Shown here: positions 6,437 through 10,548 of the stretch, one piece after another | Layout: every line of letters starts with the position of its first letter | Position numbering within the stretch: the stretch's first letter is position 1 | NCBI GenBank assembly: GCA_021159235.1 | Contig: JAGGSF010000051.1 | Coordinates: 1 to 10,548 of the forward strand | Length of the DNA stretch: 10,548 nt | From: Deltaproteobacteria bacterium | GTDB lineage: Bacteria; Campylobacterota_A; Desulfurellia; JAGGSF01 | Reading direction: 5' to 3' | Made by a program: the position numbers and the translations under genes | The notes under the pieces: model-generated | Told to the model about the DNA's origin: nothing | The model's input: the letters and a program-made list of their open reading frames with translations, nothing else | The model's database searches: none

Positions 6437-7696
6437 CTAAGAAATAGGTCTGTACAGGTCTGGCTTATAACCATAAGCCGCATCCGCTCTCAACTCATAC
6501 AGACGCTCCATGCCTACCGCTCCACTGGGGCATTCAAATTTTGCCTCAATCTTTCCCCATTTGAAGTAATCCCTTCCTACCTTATTCTGATAGAAGTCCC
6601 ATTCATCCTTACCTACCTGATTGCGCCAGTAATCTTCCAGTGCTTGCTTTCCTTCCACACCTCCAGCCGCAGCACGGTTTATCTGAATATAGAACTTCCA
6701 CCACATCCAGTCATAATCATATACATAGGTGCAACCGGTGGGATAGCAGGACCAGGGTGCATCAATGATAACATCCGTCATCAAGCAGGGAATCTGATTC
6801 TGCTGCGGACGATATCTCAACTCTTCCTCTGGAACAACCTGTTCCGCAGTTATTACCAGATACTTTGCAGAGATAGACTGTTCCACATCGGGGACCAGCA
6901 ATCCCTCTATTCTTGCTGTTCCTTTCACCCCCACTCTCTGAACATGGGTGGTGGTTACAAACGGTATACAAGGTGGATAGAGGATGGCAATTACACCTTT
7001 CTCCCCTGTATATTTATTGACCCTCTTTCTCAGTTTCTCATAGAAGATACCATCTTCTTCGGCGCAGGTCTTATTCATGGTCGTGTCTGGTTCATCACCG
7101 GGTGAAAACTTATTCTTGGGGTCATATTGATGCGGTCTCAGTCCCCAACCATCAAATGGATCCTTTATGATTGCATGTCTCTTTGGTGGAATATCAGGAT
7201 GAATCCAGGTGCCATCCGGATTTTTCCCTCTCAAGCCTGCCTTACCGAATGTATCGTATTCCAGCAGGTCACTCCCCAACTCTGTCATGCCGGTGGCAAA
7301 CTGGTGACCAAAATAACCGGCCTGGGTTCTCAATGCCCAGGAATAATTGGTATGGTCCATCACCGCCTCAAGGTTTCCATCCTCCAGACCCTTTCTTATC
7401 TCATAAGAAACGGGCTGAATGGTCTCCAATCCCAAGTATGTCATCTCAACCCATGCCAGTTGATTGGCACCCGCCAACATCATCATCGGGGTAGCGCCAG
7501 CATTGGTCTGCATATAGAGATCGGGTATATTCTGACGAATGGCTTCTCTGGCTGTAGAGGCATTGGTTCTGGTGTAACCAAACCCACCCAAGCACCATGC
7601 CCTGCGCGGCCTGATATACTTCTTTACAGCATCCTTAAGGTCCATTAGTTTATCACTCTTTGGTTTCTCAATGTTTGGATCTACCTGGTTCGCCAT
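6437..7696 (-). CDS. Glutaconate-type (family I) CoA-transferase, alpha subunit, enlarged
   Basis: A 419-residue partner of the beta subunit. The N-terminal part (MDLKDAVKKYIRPRRAWCLGGFGYTR, residues 18-43) and the later block VTTTHVQRVGVKGTARIEG...DVEQSISAKYLVITAEQVVPEEELR followed by IPCLMTDVIIDAPWSCYPTGC and YDYD match GctA in order. GctA is about 320 residues; most of the extra length is an insertion around residues 150-235 (including DPFDGWGLRPHQYDPKNKF) plus a C-terminal extension ending in ELRADAAYGYKPDLYRPIS. The ATG at 7696 is preceded by GGAGGT and overlaps the end of the 139-aa gene by 16 bases. Alpha and beta together should form the heteromeric CoA-moving enzyme. No signal peptide or membrane segment is seen, so it is cytoplasmic. 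Confidence 0.88.
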   Translation of the reverse strand: MANQVDPNIEKPKSDKLMDLKDAVKKYIRPRRAWCLGGFGYTRTNASTAREAIRQNIPDLYMQTNAGATPMMMLAGANQLAWVEMTYLGLETIQPVSYEIRKGLEDGNLEAVMDHTNYSWALRTQAGYFGHQFATGMTELGSDLLEYDTFGKAGLRGKNPDGTWIHPDIPPKRHAIIKDPFDGWGLRPHQYDPKNKFSPGDEPDTTMNKTCAEEDGIFYEKLRKRVNKYTGEKGVIAILYPPCIPFVTTTHVQRVGVKGTARIEGLLVPDVEQSISAKYLVITAEQVVPEEELRYRPQQNQIPCLMTDVIIDAPWSCYPTGCTYVYDYDWMWWKFYIQINRAAAGGVEGKQALEDYWRNQVGKDEWDFYQNKVGRDYFKWGKIEAKFECPSGAVGMERLYELRADAAYGYKPDLYRPIS

Positions 7697-8100
7697 GATT
7701 TACCTCCAAATTCTTCAAAAAATTTGTTTAACTTTTCCCTCTCCTTTTCAATAATGTCTTCAATATCTTCTGCTCTTTTCTTGTCTGCCGAATCCTCAAA
7801 TAAACTTTCTTCGGGATAATCAATGGGCAATCCTATCCTATCAGCCAGCATCTCTATAAATTCTCTTACCTCAATATACTTCAAGCCGGTTGTAACAATA
7901 TCAAGGGTGTAATCCTCATTGAAATATATGGTAGGATAGGCTACATCGCTGTCTGGTGGTTCAATGGGAATAAGGCGAAATCCTCTCCCCTCAAAATCCA
8001 TAATCGTACCCAAGGGTTTTACCTTCTCTCTTATTTCACTCAGTGTGAACATATCACCACCAATAATCCTGCCCTTTACAAAGGTAAATTCTCCCGCCAT
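7681..8100 (-). CDS. Unrecognised 139-aa protein of the CoA-transferase operon
   Basis: I recognise no family. The N-terminal two thirds look like an alpha/beta fold (FVKGRIIGGDMFTLSEIREKVKPLG, GFRLIPIEPPDSD, YPTIYFNEDYTLDIVTTGL), followed by a helix (EVREFIEMLADRIGLP) and a strongly charged C-terminal helix (KKRAEDIEDIIEKEREKLNKFFEEFGGK) that could mediate coiled-coil contact. There are no cysteines, signal peptide or membrane span. Its ATG overlaps the stop of the 123-aa gene (TAATG), and its end overlaps the transferase alpha gene by 16 bases, so the three are translationally coupled. That arrangement suggests a stoichiometric partner or accessory subunit of the transferase; this is inference from context only. 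Confidence 0.82.
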   Translation of the reverse strand: MAGEFTFVKGRIIGGDMFTLSEIREKVKPLGTIMDFEGRGFRLIPIEPPDSDVAYPTIYFNEDYTLDIVTTGLKYIEVREFIEMLADRIGLPIDYPEESLFEDSADKKRAEDIEDIIEKEREKLNKFFEEFGGKSWRTR

Positions 8101-8471
8101 TATTTCAATTCCTTCCTCTTAGCCCACAACTCTCTAATAACAGTTTCAATTCTTTCCTTTGCCAGATTTATCACCTCTAAACCGTTATTCAGATAATCCA
8201 ATGTTGTCCTCAATTCAGATTCTATTATGTCCGCGGTCGACCTCTTTTCAAGCAAAGGCACCAGCTTACCTATCTTATTCACTGCTCCGGGAACATTTTT
8301 GAACTGCCACATCCAGGTATCAAAGTAATAGTTGATCATCATCAACTTTCTATCCTCTGCAGCAAGCCTCTTCCATATCTCCACCTTTTCTTTTACCTCT
8401 TCTTTCCGCACCTCCTTCGGTTCTTCTTTTTTAACCACCTTTTCCCTGAAGGTCTTTGGATAAACTATCAT
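8100..8471 (-). CDS. Unrecognised 123-aa helical protein, first gene of the CoA-transferase operon
   Basis: No family recognised. Residues 8-33 form a highly charged Lys/Glu stretch (KKEEPKEVRKEEVKEK); the rest appears all-helical, with an aromatic-rich segment MMINYYFDTWMWQFKNVPG (about 44-62) and two amphipathic helices ending in ERIETVIRELWAKRKELK. It could be a small helical-bundle subunit. The ATG at 8471 is preceded by AAAGGAGGTGA, an almost perfect complement of the 16S rRNA tail and the best ribosome-binding site in the window, which suggests strong expression. It is the promoter-proximal gene of an operon continuing into the 139-aa protein and the transferase subunits. Confidence 0.82.
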   Translation of the reverse strand: MIVYPKTFREKVVKKEEPKEVRKEEVKEKVEIWKRLAAEDRKLMMINYYFDTWMWQFKNVPGAVNKIGKLVPLLEKRSTADIIESELRTTLDYLNNGLEVINLAKERIETVIRELWAKRKELK

Positions 8472-8477
8472 ACTTTC

Positions 8478-8488
8478 TCACCTCCTTT
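8478..8488 (-). promoter_or_regulatory. Extended Shine-Dalgarno site of the transferase operon
   Basis: AAAGGAGGTGA on the minus strand, six bases before the ATG at 8471; far stronger than the other ribosome-binding sites in this window. Confidence 0.9.
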
Positions 8489-8507
8489 TACATAATTTTG
8501 TTTTTTA

Positions 8508-8536
8508 AATATAACTAAACATTTATTAAATGTCAA
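8508..8536 (-). promoter_or_regulatory. Promoter of the CoA-transferase operon, with overlapping palindrome
   Basis: On the minus strand TTGACA (8536-8531) and TATATT (8513-8508) are 17 bases apart, a near-consensus sigma-70-type promoter. Transcription should start near 8501 and give a leader of about 30 bases. A 15-base palindrome (arms ACATTTA and TAAATGT around one base, 8519-8533) fills most of the spacer and enters the -35 box; it is a candidate operator, though AT-rich sequence produces such repeats by chance. Confidence 0.8.
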
Positions 8537-8552
8537 GCATTTTTTTAATTAA

Positions 8553-8879
8553 TTAAGCTGCTTTTATTCCTGTTTTTGCTACATAGACATTTACTCCCTT
8601 ATCAGAGAAAAATGTTAAAAGAGCATTTATCTCTGCAGACGAATTGCCCAGCCTGCCTATCTCGGATACTATGAGATTGTCCCCCTCCTTTAACTCAGCA
8701 AAAATCTTTTTACCCAATATTCTTTCTCTCCAGCCTGTATAACGTGGCACTTCTTCCTTTATATATTCTACTGGTTCCAGCTGATTTTTTGCCGCAAAGT
8801 CTCCTATTACAGCCTTCTGAATAAGCTCCGTTTGTTCCTCTCCTGGAGATATCTGAATATATCCTATTGTCTTTGCCAT
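8553..8879 (-). CDS. Stand-alone, degenerate serine-recombinase (resolvase) N-terminal domain protein
   Basis: A 108-residue protein resembling the resolvase/invertase catalytic domain: GYIQIS (residues 6-11, usual GYxRVS) with Ser11 in the nucleophile position, then GWRERILGKKIFAELKEGDNLIVSEIGRLGNS (49-80), matching the family's W/D-R...L...GD-L-V-S-x-L-D-R-L-G-R-S. Against Tn3 or gamma-delta resolvase, Arg8 is Gln9, Asp67 is Gly75 and Arg71 is Asn79, while Ser10 and Arg68 equivalents remain. There is no helix-turn-helix domain. ATG 8879 is chosen over TTG 8891 because GGAGG sits five bases before it. The open, well-started frame suggests a retained, re-purposed protein rather than a decaying transposase fragment; recombination activity is doubtful. 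It follows the 66-aa gene by 27 bases. Confidence 0.72.
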   Translation of the reverse strand: MAKTIGYIQISPGEEQTELIQKAVIGDFAAKNQLEPVEYIKEEVPRYTGWRERILGKKIFAELKEGDNLIVSEIGRLGNSSAEINALLTFFSDKGVNVYVAKTGIKAA

Positions 8880-8906
8880 TACATCCTCCAAACTAAAATT
8901 CTATCA

Positions 8907-9107
8907 TCAATCCAGCGGTGGGCCCAATTGTATAACATCTGTCTCTATATTGATAACCACCTCTCCCACCTTAGGAAGCTTCATATATCTCTTTCTTATC
9001 CTCTCTCTGGCTTCCTCCTTATTCTTTGCTCTTATCACATTCGTTGTAGCCATCTGATTTCCATTCTCATACAAAACTAAAGCCAACACTTTATAGGTAT
9101 TCAGCAT
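8907..9107 (-). CDS. Unrecognised 66-aa protein
   Basis: A small frame, MLNTYKVLALVLYENGNQMATTNVIRAKNKEEARERIRKR and so on, that looks like a beta-alpha-beta unit: a strand (KVLALVLYENG), a second strand (ATTNVIRA), a basic helix (KEEARERIRKRYMKL) and a terminal strand (GEVVINIETDVIQL). No family recognised. It ends 27 bases before the resolvase-like gene on the same strand and probably shares its transcript. No Shine-Dalgarno site precedes ATG 9107; TTTAAT at positions -12 to -7 could drive a leaderless mRNA but has no convincing -35. Upstream lies the divergent dnaA promoter. Confidence 0.6.
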   Translation of the reverse strand: MLNTYKVLALVLYENGNQMATTNVIRAKNKEEARERIRKRYMKLPKVGEVVINIETDVIQLGPPLD

Positions 9108-9191
9108 TCTGTTATTAAATTAACACACTCTACTTTAAATTGCAAGTAAAACTTCACGGTAAATCGCATATCTATACCTACAATCAGTTGC

Positions 9192-9220
9192 TTGAAAAAC
9201 CCCTGCCAAAAATCTATAAT
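9192..9220 (+). promoter_or_regulatory. dnaA promoter, placed for a leaderless transcript
   Basis: TTGAAA (9192-9197), a 17-base spacer and a perfect TATAAT (9215-9220). The ATG at 9229 is only eight bases past the -10 box, so transcription should start within a base or two of the initiation codon. No Shine-Dalgarno sequence lies between (ATAAAAAC). Confidence 0.8.
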
Positions 9221-9228
9221 ATAAAAAC

Positions 9229-10518
9229 ATGTGGGACAGGTTGCGTGACGAACTATACAAGCAATACGGAAAGGAGTGTGAAGTGTGGATATCGCAGATT
9301 ACAGATGAAAAGATTGGAAAAGAAGACCTCATTCTTTCTGTTCCCAATCTCTTTGTGCAGAAATGGATAGAAAATCACTACTTGGATACGATGGAAAAAA
9401 TATTAGAGAGAATAGAGGGTAAAAAGGTAAAAATAAGGATAAAAAATAGTGAATATATAAAGAAACAGAACAAAAGGAAGGATAATGTTGGTAGAAAGTA
9501 TACATTTAACAATTTCGTAGTAGGCCCCAATAACCAATTAGCTTATGCCGCCAGTTATGCTGTAGCCGAACATCCTGGTGAGGCTTATAATCCACTGTTT
9601 ATATACGGCGGAGTGGGTTTAGGAAAAACACATCTTCTACATGCCATCTACAATCATGCTTATAATATAAACAACAACTTGAATATCATTTACATCTCCA
9701 GTGAAGAATTTACCAACGAACTCATCACCTCCATTCAAAACAAGACGATGTTAGAGTTTAGAAGTAAATATAGAAGTATAGACTTACTCCTTGTAGACGA
9801 TATACAGTTTATCTCTGGTAAAGAGAGAACAGCAGAAGAGTTTTTTCACACCTTCAATACACTATACGGAAGACAAAAACAGATCGTGATTACTTCAGAC
9901 AATCCCCCACACCTCATTCCCGATATAGAAGATAGATTGAGATCGCGATTTAACTGGGGGCTTATTGCGGATATCCAACCTCCAGAGTTTGAAACACGAA
10001 TAGCTATTATTAAAAGAAAAGCACAATCCAATAATATAGAGATAAGTGATGATGTAGTAAACCTCTTAGCGGAATACATAGATACAAATGTGAGAGAAAT
10101 AGAAGGAACACTTATAAAACTCGGTGCTTATTCCTCAATCATGAAACACCCTATAGATCTTGAATTTACAAAGAATGTTCTTAGTGAAGAAATCGCCTAC
10201 AAAAAGGAAAAATTGAGTATGGAAAACATCCAGCAGGCTGTTGCTGATAACTACCATATCACATTAGAAGATATGTTATCAGGTAAAAGAAATAAAGAAA
10301 TTGTCAAACCCCGAGAAATTGCCATATATCTGATAAGAAAACTAACCAACCACTCTCTATCAGAAATTAAGTCAAAATTTAATATGAATAGTCATGCGAC
10401 GATCATTCATGCTGTCAAAAAGATAGAAAAATTAATACAAGAAGATGAAGTTTTTAGACATGAAATAGAAAATCTGGAAAAAAGATTGCCGATCATGTCA
10501 AAAAATAAACACTTATGA
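9229..10518 (+). CDS. dnaA: Chromosomal replication initiator DnaA
   Basis: A 429-residue AAA+ initiator that binds DnaA boxes, oligomerises with ATP and opens oriC. Domain I is residues 1-70, a short lysine-rich linker follows, then the AAA+ core: Walker A GGVGLGKT (127-134), Walker B LLLVDDIQF (186-194), sensor 1 IVITSDNPP (219-227), the arginine-finger region LRSRFNWGL (237-245) and sensor 2 NVREIEGTL (287-295). Domain IV (from about 361) has REIAIYLIRKLTNHSLSEIKSKFNMNSHATIIHAVKKI. Domains I-II are short, so the protein is compact. In domain IV the residues aligned with E. coli Pro423, Asp433 and Thr435, which contact the DnaA box, are Ser, Ser and Ala. dnaN is not in the window. Confidence 0.96.
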   Translation: MWDRLRDELYKQYGKECEVWISQITDEKIGKEDLILSVPNLFVQKWIENHYLDTMEKILERIEGKKVKIRIKNSEYIKKQNKRKDNVGRKYTFNNFVVGPNNQLAYAASYAVAEHPGEAYNPLFIYGGVGLGKTHLLHAIYNHAYNINNNLNIIYISSEEFTNELITSIQNKTMLEFRSKYRSIDLLLVDDIQFISGKERTAEEFFHTFNTLYGRQKQIVITSDNPPHLIPDIEDRLRSRFNWGLIADIQPPEFETRIAIIKRKAQSNNIEISDDVVNLLAEYIDTNVREIEGTLIKLGAYSSIMKHPIDLEFTKNVLSEEIAYKKEKLSMENIQQAVADNYHITLEDMLSGKRNKEIVKPREIAIYLIRKLTNHSLSEIKSKFNMNSHATIIHAVKKIEKLIQEDEVFRHEIENLEKRLPIMSKNKHL

Positions 10519-10533
10519 ACATACTTATGAACA
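10511..10533 (+). repeat. Tandem 11-base repeat resembling DnaA boxes
   Basis: ACTTATGAACA occurs at 10511-10521 and again at 10523-10533, a 12-base period overlapping the dnaA stop codon. The core TTATGAACA differs from the E. coli DnaA box TTATCCACA only at positions 5 and 6. The window ends 15 bases later, so a longer array cannot be seen. Confidence 0.6.
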
Positions 10534-10548
10534 ACAGCAATTATATAT

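Noticed and set aside
6644-7105. Open frame of 153 codons on the plus strand
   Set aside because: Lies antisense to the transferase alpha gene, has no family resemblance, and has the composition of a shadow frame; the same holds for 7127-7648, 7171-7494 and 5624-5905.
8545-8556. Palindrome TTAATTAATTAA as a mobile-element end or operator
   Set aside because: Low-complexity AT sequence with no partner copy or target duplication around the resolvase-like gene.
8880-8891. TTG start four codons upstream for the resolvase-like gene
   Set aside because: The GGAGG of the ribosome-binding site would lie inside the gene; ATG 8879 has correct spacing and gives the family-typical N-terminus.
9140-9370. 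Plus-strand frame overlapping the dnaA start
   Set aside because: It crosses the dnaA promoter and is out of frame with DnaA, with no recognisable protein features.

Overview
The window is AT-rich bacterial chromosome carrying conserved housekeeping genes of a Shine-Dalgarno-using bacterium: an ffh-rpsP-khpA-trmD-rplS-yraN block, an initiator tRNA and dnaA. These genes are rich in Lys and Ile codons. Protein divergence (DnaA domain IV, TrmD active-site loop), the thinned-out gene order (no rimM or rnhB) and a glutaconate-type CoA-transferase suggest an anaerobe from a poorly sampled, possibly uncultivated lineage. I cannot name the phylum from sequence alone.

Layout. 1-1597 (minus): a PAP2 lipid-phosphate phosphatase followed, with a 25-base overlap, by a GT39 polyprenyl-phosphate-sugar glycosyltransferase that runs off the left edge; together they look like an envelope-glycolipid pair. 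1598-1813: a compact divergent control region holding the PAP2 promoter, the promoter of the single tRNA-fMet gene (1682-1758), the ffh promoter, and a perfect 10-bp inverted repeat covering the ffh ribosome-binding site. 1814-5013 (plus): a translation and protein-targeting operon, ffh (interrupted by a one-base frameshift in a G run), rpsP, khpA, trmD, rplS and a yraN homologue that has no ATG, GTG or TTG start and probably begins at CTG. 5010-8536 (minus): an operon with a near-consensus promoter and an excellent ribosome-binding site, encoding two unrecognised small proteins (123 and 139 aa), the two subunits of an enlarged glutaconate-type CoA-transferase, and, beyond a GC-rich hairpin, a YgiT-type zinc-finger protein. 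8553-9107 (minus): a catalytically degenerate, stand-alone serine-recombinase N-terminal domain and an unrecognised 66-aa protein. 9192-10548 (plus): dnaA with a near-consensus promoter placed so that the mRNA is probably leaderless, ending in a tandem DnaA-box-like repeat.

How the parts work together. The ffh operon makes the SRP GTPase, two ribosomal proteins, an RNA chaperone and a tRNA methyltransferase, a growth-linked set placed beside the initiator tRNA. The transferase operon stands apart: sampled lines are GC-richer, its genes are tightly coupled, and its first two products have no family I recognise, so it is the best candidate here for an undescribed functional unit. DnaA has changed several residues that contact the DnaA box, and a box variant occurs twice at its 3' end, which suggests a shifted origin code.
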